Of a stretch of DNA of 64,000 nt, positions 10,567 through 55,629 are shown piece after piece (positions within the stretch are counted from its first letter, which is position 1; each line of letters opens with the position of its first letter). The stretch is from NCBI GenBank assembly GCA_029204225.1, contig CM055096.1, positions 60,616,957 through 60,680,956 of the forward strand. Reading direction: 5' to 3'. The notes below the pieces were generated by a model, which saw nothing but the letters and a program-made list of their open reading frames with translations, did not search any database and had not been told where the DNA came from. Both the position numbers and the translations under genes were made by a program. This DNA comes from Diphasiastrum complanatum (lineage: Eukaryota; Streptophyta; Lycopodiopsida; Lycopodiales; Lycopodiaceae).

Positions 10567-10906
10567 CCAGTGACCATGTCGAGGGATAGGGATCCCTTGT
10601 GGGATCACGTCACCATCACTGTGACCTATGGCACATCGGGCACGAAGAGATGGACTTGAAGATACTGTCACCCTCTTACATTGGAGGGCCCACAAGCATC
10701 AGGGCACATTTGTTACGTTTGAGGGGGTACAAGGGGTTCGAGGAGGGTGGGGTGAGGATGAGGGGCATCATACCTCTGCAGGCCCTGCCTCCGATGAGGA
10801 TTTTGCAGCTGCCACTCGAGAGACCACAGCAGACTCCACAACACTAGCGGGAGGAGACTCATGCATAGGAGAGCTTAAAGTGCTCACTGCTCATTGTACA
10901 TTGTAG
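10567..10906 (+). pseudogene. possible BED zinc-finger / hAT transposase N-terminal relic
   Basis: Reading across frames, the plus strand gives DPLWDHVT... , a W.CK-like point near 10648, then YIGGPTSIRAHLLRLRGYKG at 10677-10735. BED fingers of plant hAT transposases have DP.W ... W.C..C...Y.GG.TR.R.HL...G in this order. One base appears lost at the Cys-X2-Cys (tggacttg then aagata), so the finger is broken. Later Ser/Thr/Glu-rich sequence follows until a stop at 10904-10906. No transposase core (RNase H or hAT dimerisation region) was seen. Recognition is by pattern only. Confidence 0.35.
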
Positions 10907-11379
10907 ATTGTAGTCTGTAGATGTATCATGTCACTAGATGGCATTGGCTCTTGAGCTGTTTACACATCATGGTTTATCATCAAACATGTCGCATGTGGCA
11001 TTACATCGGTGACTGGACTCATGAGGCACCTGGCATATGTATTTACTATTATATTGTTCATTGTTATGAATCATGATATATTTTGGATTCTAATTTTTTA
11101 TTCCTGATGTTAACTGGTTAACTGGTTATTGTAGTAGTCTGTTTAATCATTAATGTTAGTCGATTTCGGATTATCTAATATCAAGATTCACTGTTCAGTA
11201 CTTACTAATGGTTTTACAATTTTGATTTTGGTATTTAATGTATTATAATTTATGTTACATATAGAATGTTCAATGTTGAATGATGAATCTAAGTTTCTAA
11301 CCTAAATTTTTTTGGCTTTCTCAAAGAGACTCAAACATTGTCATAACCTTCTTGTTTATTCTTTTCTCCGGAGTCCGAT

Positions 11380-11580
11380 ATCGACATTGCAATTTGCAAA
11401 TAAGTTTGAACTTCAACTTTGAAACTTTCAAGTTTCAACTTCGAAACAAAATTACAAATTACAATCTACGGTCCTACCGTCCTAGTACGGTACCTACGGT
11501 CTAGACTGAGGACTCTACCTAGCTACCATAATCCATTATCCAGATAATAGATTCCAGAATCCATATCAAAGTTCAAACTG
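11380..11580. repeat. simple-sequence tract with short palindromes
   Basis: Runs of aactttgaaactttcaagtt type and ctacggtcctaccgtcctag type. No coding potential. It leads into the 97-bp duplication. Confidence 0.4.
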
Positions 11581-11589
11581 AGACTAGTA

Positions 11590-11784
11590 AGTCATGACTA
11601 GTCACTAGTCAATGGCCACTGGTCAATGGTCATGAGTCACTAGTCACTATTTAGTATTATCAGCTGAGAGCTCTGAGCTCAGGGTTCAAACTGACTAGTG
11701 ACCAGTGACTAGTCACTAGTCAGTGGTCATGACTCACTAGTCACTATTTAGTATTATCAGCTGAGAGCTCTGAGCTCAGAGCTC
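11590..11784. repeat. 97-bp tandem duplication rich in ACTAGTCA palindromes
   Basis: The segment tagtcactatttagtattat at 11641 recurs at 11738 (period 97). Each copy begins with several variants of gactagtcactagtc and ends with nested gagctctgagctcag palindromes. Two copies, the first slightly incomplete. Confidence 0.85.
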
Positions 11785-14350
11785 AAATTTTAGTTATACA
11801 GTGTACTCCTGGGTCCTAAACCGGGAACCCTACTACCTAGGGCGTAAGTTCCAAGTGGCCCGTTGAAAGTTCCAAGTTCCAAGTTCCAACTCCAATGTCC
11901 ACAGTCTCCTAATTCCTGACTCCTTAGCAAGCAGATCCTTGTATCCAGGTGGTAGGGGCCAGGATAGGTATTAGGGTTACAACTTACTGCAATTTTCTTA
12001 AACTTGGGTCATTATATTAAATGTTTTGATACCGTATACAACAGCCTAGGCCCTACAAGTGATAGGTCACAAGAGATCTATCCTCTGATTATCCTGATAT
12101 CTGTAAATTTAGAGGAAATTGTTTAGCTATTGAGTATCTATACATACTACAGTGAATATATGACTTGTACATCAGAGAAAAAAAAAAATGGAAAAATGGA
12201 CAAGACAAGTTCGAACTGTTTTCCAATTCGAACCTGGCCTGACAAGAGAATCAAGGGAGGTAGAATCAGGAAACTACATTCCTCAAATCTGCTTTTGACT
12301 CTCATCTATGCTTTAGTAACTATGCCTTCAATTACGACTATTTTATTAACTTTACTGAAATTACATGAAATAATGGTTGCATGTACTAGTTGTAGGTGGA
12401 GATGCAGTTGCTATAGCTGGTAGCTGCTGCTACTCTACTACCTCCTCACAAAACTGTAGTTATGCATAAGTGGAAAAGACCTCCTTTTGAGAGAGAGGGA
12501 AAGGGGGGTGGGGGGGGTAGTAATGTTGAAATTGACCAATGAAAGGTTTTGAAAATGCAAAAAGGCAATGAAATATCAAGTACCAAAAATACTCTTAACA
12601 AAGGTTGTACCAGTGTTGTCACCAGTTACAACAAAATAAAGGCCATCATGCACAAAATCTTTGCAAACTCCAAAAGTATCTCACTTAGGAGTTTGGAATT
12701 AACATCTCTATTTTTTGCATCAAAAACTGCTCTTACCCAAAAAGAAAAACAGAGTTTTAAACTCGAAATCCAAATCCTTGCAACGTGCCATATAGCAGAG
12801 CCTTAATTGAATATGGTGAAGGCTTGAGCAGATTTCAAACTTTAGAAAAAGCTGAAGATTGTATTGTTGTAGTCACCTGCATATGAGCAGAGATTCCAGT
12901 TGCTACAGACCTCCTACCTGGACCCCAGAATCGGTAGTTTTCTAGCTTCTTATGTTGTATGAAGTCAAAAATGTTTGACACAACTAGATAAATAAGAGCT
13001 CGCATGAAAAGTTCATGCTTAAGGTCAATATACAAAAACTGCCTGGGATGGCCCCTGTAGAAAAGCTTGTAGAAATTGACTTGAATTAGTTTAGCCAGGA
13101 AAATATGAGAGTTATTTTAGCACAGCAAACAACTAATCATCTTTCTTGAAGAGCTACACGTAGACTGATTGGCTCATTCCAAAGTTTCCAGAAAAGCCTG
13201 ATAACCAAATCTCTTTATAATAGATGTCAAAATTGGGAGCGCACAATGATGTGAAGGATTTTAAATCATGCAAAGATCTGCATTCCTGCAGAATCTATAG
13301 AGAGAATGTTGTAGCTGCCAGTTTGGATGAATCAACTCAGATTCTCACTGTTTTTTTACAAGCCATTGAAATTATAGGGGTAAATTCTGAGCAGAGAAAG
13401 AGACATCACCTGCCTGCCATAAGGAAATGTTGAAAGCAGATTACAGTCATTAAGGAATTTTCCTCGCAAATTATAGGGCATAAAATCCCAAAAATCAATG
13501 TGGTCTATTAAAAGAAAGTTCAGCCATAGTTATCATAGAAGAGAGGGTCTTGATATCCTTTACACTTGGGTCAAAGGGTTTTCTAGTGACCTTTCCACCA
13601 GTTACAATGGTTGTTCAAATATGGGTTAGCCTAACATCATTGCCATAAATTTACAGCCATTTTACCTGTTGGTAAGGTCACCACAAAATGCATTGCCTCA
13701 ATACGTTACAATCCAAACGTTCTTATTTATGGATGCACCTGAGTGCAATCGAACTCCAAAATTTGACACGAGGAAAGGAAGGGCATCTCAGCCAACAGGT
13801 CACATTTGCTGGGCTGGGCAATTGGAACATTTGAATGATGTCAATCAAACTTCTTTTTCATTGTCTAATGCAGTTGAAACAGTTGAACTGTGCTATTAAG
13901 ACAAGTACTCTTAAGTAAACAGAAACCATCAGCACTAGAACACTAGCATCTTATCATAAAAAATGCCCTTTTCTCCATCTTTTGTCCACTCTCAGCAGTC
14001 ACCAGAAGAACACAACCTTGCTACAAGAAAAACCAAAAAGGGGTACACATTTAAGGCCATAAATGGCCATCTCTTTTGTTCAAGAACTTGAATGAAAAGC
14101 CAGAAACATGGCATTTATTAGCTCGAAGTGAGCTAACATAACAAAAAGGACACCTGTTACATATATAAAGAGTCTGGCTAGCTCTAGCAACTCTTTATGA
14201 TACCAGTACCAAAAACCATTGTGGCATATCCTTCCAAATCATTTAACCTGCTAGAGCCTACGAGTTTCCAACTATAAGAAAAAATATTCTCCATAACTTC
14301 AGCTACGGAGCATCAACGCACTCAATTTCGCTAGCTAAGCGATCTTTCTC
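11785..14350. other. intergenic region, no recognised gene
   Basis: AT-rich with only short random frames. A repeated ccaagttccaagttcc tract lies at about 11860-11895 and a G-rich run at 12500-12519. Nothing matching a known protein, tRNA or element was seen. Part near 14.3 kb is likely downstream of the O-fucosyltransferase-like gene. Confidence 0.4.
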
Positions 14351-14361
14351 CACTTGTTTTT

Positions 14362-14367
14362 TTTATT
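14362..14367 (-). terminator. candidate polyadenylation signal
   Basis: AATAAA on the minus strand about 590 bases past the stop codon of the O-fucosyltransferase-like gene. The position is reasonable for a plant 3' UTR, but similar hexamers are common in AT-rich DNA. Confidence 0.3.
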
Positions 14368-14953
14368 AGCACGCTGATGGGTGTGGCCTGATTTGCTGGA
14401 CATTCTTTTGATATGATGGAACGGAAACCAATAACATAAGGTAAGGCACAGATGGAATATCGAAACACATTTCGAGATTTTTGCCATGCATCTTCCCTTG
14501 TCTTTGAAAGATCCAGGTACATTCAAAGGCATCTGTCACTGGCACGAAATGGCAGTCTTCTTGAAGCAAGTTGTGTTGGGCTCTGGAGATTGTACCAAGG
14601 CAGCTCTTTGCAATCCATTGAAGAATTCATAACTAGAGTCTCGAGGAGTGACCTCTCAAAGAAAACTAAGCCGGGTCATACAACTCACATGCAAGGAAAA
14701 TAAAAGGTGTTGAATGTTCTCACCATTAGAAAACCTGTCTCTTGAAATAACCCCATAAAATGTTTCTGCTGAAAAAGATAGAAGAACATATGACTGATGT
14801 TTGCTGTTTTCTTTGATAACCTGATTGTCTGCTGACATATGGTGCAGGAAGCTGAACATTTGGACGGCATCCAAACACCTACATTTCTACAAATGATATT
14901 TTTCCATCCTGAGCAGTGTCATGTTTGATGTTCTTTGAGCTATATGAATGTGG

Positions 14954-47759
<32,806 letters not shown>

Positions 47760-48734
47760 GCTGCTACAAACTGGAATCAACTATTCACTTTCAACATATG
47801 ATTCCGACTTTGGAGGAAGTGAAAAAGTTTTCTCCAGCACGATCCACACTAATCGGGGCAGATGTAATCCGGAAAGCACAGCAGGCCCAGCTCAGGTGTC
47901 TCTAGAAGAGAAGGGAAAACTGTGAGTGATGCTTAGTATCTAAAATCGGATAATAAATTTCAAAATGCTTAAGACCTTGCCCATACGAAACGTGCTGATA
48001 GTGGAAGAAATCGACATCCAACTAACTCTTTCTCACGAGTACAAAGGATCTGAAAGAACTTGCTCAACACAGATCTACTATCAAGTTAACTATATTGAGC
48101 TAAGAATAAGAAACACACTATACTTTTGTCTCCTTAGCAGACACGCAGAAGATTCGACTTTCACAAACGCTTTTGGTGACAAGCTTTAGTTTGTGTAAGA
48201 GACCTTCTTTCGGAACTCGACTACGAGGCATACCCGACTGACTGCGCAGCTTGCTAGGGTTTGAAACTTACATTAGCAGTGGAAAAGGCTTCTCCAAAAA
48301 TAGAAAGAAGACGGTTCACCAAAACTGAAGGATTGAGAGATGATTCTCAAAACAAGTAGAATGTCGAAAATTCCAATCGCTGTTGAGAAATTAAATGCTC
48401 TTTGTGATAATTATAAGGCTACAATGGTTGGCTACAATGGTTTCACAAAGTAAAAAGGTAGCTGACATTTCACAATTTCAGCTACAGCTGGGGTACGGGA
48501 ATGTGACCAGACGTAGACCGTGGTTGCGACCGAATAAACAAAATTACGCAAATGTTTCCTATGTCCAGGGCTGTACGAAGCTTGCCCGGGGTATTCCAAA
48601 CAAACTCCGATGTTCTACAATCAGGAAAAGGGGATGAAGGCAGGCACACAGCTGAGCTTCTTTCCTGCCTAAATTCCTATCCATCTTCGCACATATTCCG
48701 TACAGCAAATCCTCATTTCTCCTCGCTCACTCAC

Positions 48735-48835
48735 CTCCCTTTCTTTCGCTCTTGTTTCGAAATCTGTTTCACCATCGCGATCCAGATTCCTCTTGAGACG
48801 ATGCTTCCTGCTTCCCCTTCTCTAACTACTCATGA
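48735..48835 (-). other. possible 5' UTR exon of the O-FucT-like gene
   Basis: Purine-rich on the minus strand, ending in a good donor GGGAG|gtgagt at 48735. A matching acceptor (ttgattccag) lies just before the start codon at about 47775. A 5' UTR intron of about 960 bases is therefore possible. The transcription start is not determined. Confidence 0.3.
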
Positions 48836-48938
48836 TTAAACCCTGCGCTCGGTCGGTCGATCCATCATCCATAGCATATGCCATTCGCTTAGGGAATCCA
48901 AGTCACGCCTCACGATAACTCACGTTTCATGAATGAAT

Positions 48939-48956
48939 GAATGAATGAATGAGAGA
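48939..48956. repeat. (GAAT)n microsatellite
   Basis: About five tandem gaat units. Confidence 0.85.
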
Positions 48957-48959
48957 CCA

Positions 48960-49955
48960 TTTCTCGGAGCCCTAAACAACGTGCCTGCCCCCTTGGGGGG
49001 GTGTACCACGTGTTGGCCCTATATTTGCTAGAAGCAACTTTATATTCTGGACCATCAGGACACTCCTACATGTCACACTCACCTGGGTCCTCCTGCACAC
49101 ATCTTGTTCATTTTGTCTCTTTCTAGGGGGGAAGCCCCCATCTTGGGAGGCGGACACCCAAAGGGTGAGATCCCGCCAACTGCGGCAAGAGCCCAAGGAC
49201 CCAGCCGAGTCCTGACGATTGTGAAAGGCCCAAAGAAAGTCAAGCCTCGGTGTACTTTAGTAGCTATTATTTTAGGGCTTTATTTGGACTTTTACATTTT
49301 GTGTGAAAAATTTTAATTTTCGTTTTTATTTATTTTTTAAAATAGATTTGATGGAATGTGCATGTGGACAGCCAATGATGGGCAAAAATGAAACTGACAG
49401 AATGTGCATGTGCTATGTGGCAGCCCGTCATTTGCTATCCACGTGCACGTTCTATCAAATTTTTCATGTGCTATGTGTTATCGTTTTATTAACTGTCCAC
49501 TAAAGAATTGTTATAAAAAGTCAAAAAAAAATTGATCCTAAAATTATACATGAACATTTTTGCTTGTGTCTCTGGAGCACTTGGCATGATATTCTTGTAA
49601 GGTGTAGGTAGCAAGCATCCTTTCATTTGCAACCAACTTCAAATTGGAAGTACGTTTATAGCCTTCAAACCTTTCAAACTAAAATGGCATCCAAGAGAAA
49701 GTTTGATACTTGTCAACAAAGAAGTGGGCAAGCGGCAATCTACATTTGTAATGGCTCAACCAGCCTAAGTAGCAAGGGGCAGCAAATAGTGGAGTGCCTT
49801 CAATCCAAGGACATTGGCAATTGAAAGCTCCAAGCATAAGCGTAAGCTCACAAGCACCTGATACCCTTGAATGAAGGTGGTCCCTAATACCCACGGCACC
49901 AACTATAGTTTGCGCAAATGAACGATGCAGTAGTGAGACAAAACTTGCACTCTGA
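48960..49955. other. unassigned upstream region
   Basis: A GC-rich stretch with G and C runs (49000-49200), then AT-rich DNA with a repeated block (gacagccaatgatgggcaaaaatg versus ctatgtggcagcccgtcattt). No gene recognised. Frames across 49679-50059 show no known domain. Confidence 0.35.
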
Positions 49956-49958
49956 TAA

Positions 49959-50984
49959 AAAATATCAACAGTGAGTAAAATCGCTTGAAGTAATAACTTC
50001 AGCTTGCTGAGCGTGATAACGCTGGCTACAGATAACTCTGACTGAAAGAGATTTTTCAAAGATTAACACTTACATAGCTTGTTTCAGCTAATATAGAGAT
50101 TTACAAGAGAGGAAATATCTTACAAGCCTTTAAGGCTATTTATGCCAGTCTTTGCATATGTACAAAAGTTGATAACCATCAACCGCCTTTGGGATATTTG
50201 TTTGTCCAGTTGTTTTAGGGTTACTCATCCATTGGCGAAGTTGGTCAGCAAAAATTCGAAATGATATATCAGTTTTTCCTGATGAGTTTCAAGAGGTGGG
50301 TAATTTGGGCCCCTCTGAAGACGATATTGCTCCATTTGTTAAGGAGCCTCAACCACTTGCGAGTGGTGTCATTGGTGATGAAGGAAATCTGGCCGAGACA
50401 AAGGTGCCTTAAAATGATTTCTAAGGTATTATGGCCACTTGGCCAGTGTGTCGCATTTTTCGCTATGGAGCGAAAAAGCCGAAAAAAGCCGAAGGTGCCT
50501 TAAAAATGATTTCTAAGGTATTTTAGTCACTTGGCCAGTGTGTCGCATTTTTCGCTATGGAGCGAAAAAGCCGAAAAAGCCAAAGGTGCCTTAAAAAATG
50601 ATTTCTAAGGTATTCTGGCCACTTGGTCAGTGTGTCGCATTTTTCGCTATGGAGCGAAAAAGCCGAAGGTGCCTTAAAAATAATTTCTAAGGTATTCTGG
50701 CCACTTGGCCAATGTGTCGCATTTTTCGCTATGGAGCGAAAAAGCCGAAGGTGCCTTAAAATTGATTTCTAAGGTATTCTAGCCACTTGGCCAGTGTGTC
50801 GCATTTTTCGCTAAGTAGCGAAAAAGGCGAAAAAAGACGAAGGTACCTAAAAAATGATTTTTAAGTCATAGGAAAAACTCAAAGGAAAAAATGTGAAGGC
50901 CTTAAAATATGTTGTCGGCCTTCGATTTTTCAGGATGCTCATTACTTTGAACGATTTGTTTAAGGCTGAGCATAAAAATCTAAC
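49959..50984 (-). repeat. 3' LTR of minus-strand copia, with internal minisatellite
   Basis: The boundary at 50984 is set by the minus-strand PPT acattaagggggag|TGTTAG. TATA-like cataaatagcc lies near 50135-50145 on the minus strand. The left end is estimated from a degenerate PBS-like tatcagagtgca next to it. Length about 1 kb. It contains the five-unit hairpin repeat at 50401-50871. Confidence 0.6.
50401..50871. repeat. hairpin minisatellite inside an LTR (5.4 units)
   Basis: Units 50401-50491, 50492-50582, 50583-50665, 50666-50747, 50748-50839 and a partial to 50871. Each starts aaggtgcctta, has ctaaggtatt and ggccacttggcc (palindrome), and contains a perfect stem in four of the units, tttttcgct-atgg-agcgaaaaa. 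Unit length varies 82-92 bp through the A/G tail. Confidence 0.95.
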
Positions 50985-50999
50985 ACTCCCCCTTAATGT

Positions 51000-53900
51000 G
51001 GATCCTGAAAAACTTTGATCTTCAGATTTAACATATCATTAAATCTGAGATGTTGCTCTTTTGATAGAACCTTTGTGAAGTAATCTGCTGGCGTGTAATT
51101 TGTTCTACAGAAAATCAAAACTACTTTCTTATTGTGCACTTTCTCTCTAAGGTAGTGATACCTGATTTCTATATGTTTGCTTCAAGAGTGAAATCTCGGA
51201 TTGAGAGATAGCGTTGTTGTGCTTTGATTGTCACAATAGATTGTTGTAGGAAGTGGTTGTGCAAGGATGAGGTCTGCAAGCAGTTGCCTAAGCCAGATCA
51301 CCTCTTTGGTTGCATTTGTGACAGCTATGTATTCGGATTTTGTTGATGATAATGCAACTGAGGTCTGCTTCCAGACCTTGGTTGTATAAAAATACAAATC
51401 CAGAAGTTGGTTTTCCGGTGTCGACATCTCCTAGCCAATCCGCATCTGTGTAGGCTTCAAGGATATTGGCAGTTTGGCTGCCTCCATAGCAGATGTTGAG
51501 AGTTGTCGTCGCTTGAATGTATTTCATGACCTTTGTTAGCGCTTTCCAATGAGCTATGCTTGGATTTGACAGGAACTGACTGAGTGTACTGATCGAATAT
51601 GCAAGGTCTGGTCTCGTGCAGATCATTGCGTACATCAGTGAGCCGATGATGGATTGAAACGGGTAGCGCTTCATCTCCTCCTTTTCTGCCTCAGTTTGAG
51701 GAGACTGTTCCTTTGATAGCTTTAGTCCAGAGTCGAGTGTAAAGAGACTGGGTTTGCAGTTGGCCATTCCATACTTTTCCAGCACGTTGTTGAGATATCG
51801 TTGTTGACTGATAAAGATCAGTTTGTTGGGTCGATCTCGTTGAATTTGAATTCTGAGACAATAGTGGGCTGGACCCATGTCAGCCAGTCATCTTGTATTC
51901 CTTGGCCAGCATGCATTTTGTATCATTCATCAAATTCAGATTATTACTGAATAAGAGTGTATCATCTACGTAGAGAGTGATGATGATGAAGTATTTTGAT
52001 ACAGATTTGAAGTAAACATTCAAGTCTACTGAGTTTGGAATAAAACCAATGGCCAGACTGAACATAGAAAAGCATTGCAGTATTGACAAAAATCTAAACG
52101 TAGAACCAACAGAGTTGTAATCAGATTAAGTATAACGAAATATATAGGTCAATAATGTAGGTGAGCACAAAACAATAGCAGACGTAACCGCGTGCTTCAC
52201 AAGGATAATCACAATTTGTAAAGGTTATGAACCTATTATTGACAATCTGTCTGAAAGAAAGAATCAATGCGTGAAAGCATCTGTCGGAAAGTGGTGTGCA
52301 AAAGATAGGTCTAGCTCAAAAAGAAACGAATGAAAATTATTCGAGTGTCTGAAAGAAAACTTTTCGTGCATGGCGGAATAAACTATCTTCCTCTTTCACA
52401 ATGCATGACTACGTCTACCAATTTCAAACAAAACAATAGTGATAGAAATCACGTTTGATCTTATAGTAACTAACTTTGGAATCATCAGTACTACAATGAT
52501 TACATAGCCAAACAATAAAGCATCAAAAATTAGCAAACAAATAATTTGTCGCAAATTATTTGCGAACTAGTCGCGAAACACAATTCCAGTTCAAAGCGTC
52601 AGGAGAATCTGAAAGGTCGGCTACATGGGGACTACCCTTTCCTTTGAGGTCTTGAAACCGATCTTCGATGAAGATGACATCCCAGCTAGTGAATATCTTC
52701 GACTCGGCTTGATCTTAAGTAGTGTAGTTGATGAAAACACATTTAATACTTTGGAAGTCGAACTTCTTTCTGAGATCATGAGGAACCTGCACAAAAGCAG
52801 TACATCCAAAAACTTGTAAGTTTGATAAAAAAAGGTTTGGTACCTGCCCAAACTTCGAATGGTATTTTGTCTGAGAGGCCTTTAGTAAAGCATCTATTCT
52901 AAATATAGATTGTTGTTGAAACAGCTTCAGTCCAGAAGCACTCTAGAAGTGTTGCATGTGATAACATGCACTTTGCCGATTTAACTAAGGTTCTGTTCTT
53001 TCTCTCAGCAAGACCATTTGATTGAGACGAATAGGAAGTGATGTATTGTTGCTCAATGCCGTTGTGAAGGCAGTAATCCTTGAAGATGTATTATCCCCCG
53101 TTATCTGACCTCAGTGCTTTGATTCGTTTGCCAGTTTGATTCTCAACACGCTCTTTGAATTGTTTGAATTTGATGAAAGCCTCTGATTTATGTTTATTGA
53201 AATAAACAGCTGTTCTTTTGGAGAATTCGTCAATAAAGGTAATGAAATACTTTGCATCTAGCAATGAGGGAGTTTTCATAGGTCCACATATATATGTATG
53301 AACAACATCTAACAGATCTTTTGCTGCATGTCTATGGTTTGATCTAAAAGAAATCCTAGTCTGCTTTCCAAAGATGCAACTATGACATACAGGGAGATCG
53401 ACCTTACCAGAAGGATAGTCGAGATCAAGTACCGTAGATTGTTTGGACATGTTCAAAATAGATGCATAATTCAAGTGTCCTAAGCGATGATAATAGTGCT
53501 TTATTGACTAGAACATAGGTTTTCAAGACTTGACTAGACTCAGAATAGTAATGTGCCAATCTATATAAATAACTCTGTCTCTTGCTGAGTGCAAGGATCT
53601 TATTACTCCTATCAACAATTTTGCATTGATCAGATTCAAATTCTACCTTATGACCTAAATTTGTAATTCTACTTACTGATAACAGATTTGTAGAGAGTCT
53701 AGGAACATATAAGACCTTTGATAGTAGTTTTAATTGATCATGTTGGAATCGCAATCTTACAGTATGTTCACTTTCAATAGTGTGTGTACATTTGTCACCA
53801 AGATGAACAAATTTCTTCGTGTTGTAAGGCATGTAGGAGTTGAAGATCTCACATTGATTGGTCATATGTTGAGTTGCTCTAGAATCCAGAAATCATGAAT

Positions 53901-54180
53901 CATCAAAAAATGTGCTTTGATCTTTGGCCATGAATGCGCCTTCGTCCACTTTGACCCGGGGAGATGATGAAACTGTGTTTGCTTGTTGATCAGGTTGCTT
54001 GGTTGCGTTTTTCGCTTGGAGAATTCGGCATTCCTTGATCTCATGGTTATTGTGATACCTACAAAACATCTCCTTCTTCAATTGTGGATCTGATGATTGT
54101 GCTCGACTTTAAGTCTATTTCTGATTCGTTGCAGCCTTCTTGAAGCTTTTCTGCTTCTGTCGCTTAGAGTCTTTGTTGAC
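51000..54180 (-). pseudogene. decayed Ty1/copia element, gag C-terminus to RNase H
   Basis: Minus strand. Gag knuckle-like CRYHNNHEIKEC (54060), protease-like FLDSRATQHMT (mutated DSGA, 53890), VLYVPRLSTNLLSVSRI (53700), GAG-pre-integrase CHSCIFGKQ, integrase GPMKTPSLLDAKYFITFIDE with the first Asp replaced by Tyr (HTYICGPM), RSDNGG (53095), the integrase tail DVIFIEDRF (52660), a noncoding insert (52.1-52.6 kb), RT FIIITLYVDDTLLFSN (52000), CTRPDLAYSISTL and RNase H SSTKSEYIA (51320). Multiple frame breaks. Same family as the copies at 42.7 and 59.2 kb. Confidence 0.85.
52100..52615 (-). repeat. noncoding insert in copia pol
   Basis: Replaces the RT N-terminal coding region. Its middle matches the repeat at 45315-45530. 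Its right end has tttgtcgcaaattatttgcgaactagtcgcg, similar to 2295-2315. Confidence 0.45.
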
Positions 54181-54499
54181 ATATAGAGCCTGAGAGGAGG
54201 AAGTAGACGGAGTGTCTTTGACTTCTTTTATTGTCTTCTTGCAGCAACATAGTGATAACTCTAGTAAGAGTTAAATTTGTGTGTGTCGTCCATCCTTCCA
54301 TCGTTGGTTGGAGGAGGATGTTGATGTGAAAAAGTATGTGAAAAGATAGCATAGGTTTATGGTCCATCACTAGATAGTATCCACCCACGGATGATCTTAG
54401 AATGTAAGTACATGAAAAGCAGATGACCCTCTTGTCCATCGTTGGTTGTCCATCACGGACAGCAAGGTACGTATGGCATGCCAAAGCTAGCACCTCGAA

Positions 54500-54990
54500 A
54501 TTCAGAACTTGAAAAATAGACGAATTCAAAAAAATTCAGAAAGCAGACGAATTCAAAAAAATTCAGAAAGCAGAGCAAGGGTGGCAGATGCAGTAAAAAG
54601 AAAAAACAAGGTGGTCGTTGGCGGATGGAATTTGATGCAAAAACGTAGTATGATAGTTGAAAATAAAGTAGATGGCGGATACAAGCGGGGGGATTCAAAT
54701 TTTATTGTGGGATGGAACTATTTATTGATGGTGGGTGGATGGAACTAATAGGTACAGTAGCGGATACAAACATAGGGTACCTGTGAAAGATGGCGAATAC
54801 AAATCGAGTTGAAGATGGCGGATGCATATGGCATATACAAATAGCAGATACAGATGGCAGATACAAATCGCGGATATAGATGGTGTATACAAATAGCGGA
54901 TACAGATGGCGGATACAAATAGAGGGTACCTGTGAAAGATGGCGGATGCAGATAGAGCTGAAGATGGGATTTGCGTGGCAAGTGAATCAG
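54500..54990. repeat. minisatellite of gatggcggatacaaat type
   Basis: About 54750-54965 consists of irregular units of 11-16 bases (gatggcggataca, aatagcggataca, aatcgcggatata). The 28-base block gggtacctgtgaaagatggcg recurs at both ends of the array (about 54776 and 54926). An upstream mini-duplication (gcagacgaattcaaaaaaat twice) lies at 54515-54570. The SAICIRHL-type minus frames are repeat artefacts. Confidence 0.85.
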
Positions 54991-55600
54991 ATGATGCATG
55001 CATGTGAAGGAGCGATGGAGATAGCGATCAGTCTGGAATTGATGGCAAATTGTATGAAATTTTTTTGGAGAGCGATCAATGTGCAGTTGAAATTGACTGA
55101 ATTGGATGAGAAGTCCAGAAAAGCGCCAGGGATTTGGTGATCCGACATGAGCTCTCCTGAGAATTATGAAGTCAGGAAGGAGTGGGCGACGAATTTACAG
55201 GAAAAATCTAGGGCAGGCGTCGGATGCAAGCTATCATGGGGAATGTCGGTGGCTGGATCAAAAAAAGTAGAGAGGACTCGAAAAAATCTCGATGTCTTGA
55301 AAAACTACGAATTTTTTTTTTGAGTTGATCCCGTCTCGAAAAAATGTGAAAAATTAGAGTCGAATATCAAAATTTTTAAAGTATGTAGAAATTTACAAGA
55401 GACAAAAAAACAAAAGGTATCGAACAAATTACAAAGGATCGAAAAATATCTTTCAAGCCCATGCCTAAAGATCGAAGTGTTCGCATTTTTTTTTTGTATT
55501 TTCCAAGAGTATCAAATAGAGGGTATATACATGGAAAAAAAATAAGTCTAATGATTAGACACAAGGAAAGAAAAGAAAAGAAAGAAAATGAGATGAAATC
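54990..55600. other. unassigned AT-rich segment
   Basis: Many A and T homopolymers, recurring ctcgaaaaaa/tcgaaaaat motifs (55265-55340). No gene seen. Possibly the LTR of the adjacent gypsy remnant. Confidence 0.3.
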
Positions 55601-55629
55601 CTGAAATGCACCTCAAACAGGATCTATGG

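Noticed and set aside
12130-14330. Several 60-97 aa ORFs as small genes
   Set aside because: No domain, splice context or codon signal that separates them from chance frames.
49870-49910. PBS-like TTGGTGCCGTGGGT on the minus strand (gypsy Tat/Athila style)
   Set aside because: Only a partial match, and no gypsy gag or LTR edge adjoins it.
54722-55003. 93-aa minus ORF (SAICIRHL repeats) as a secreted repeat protein
   Set aside because: Direct translation of the ggcggataca minisatellite.
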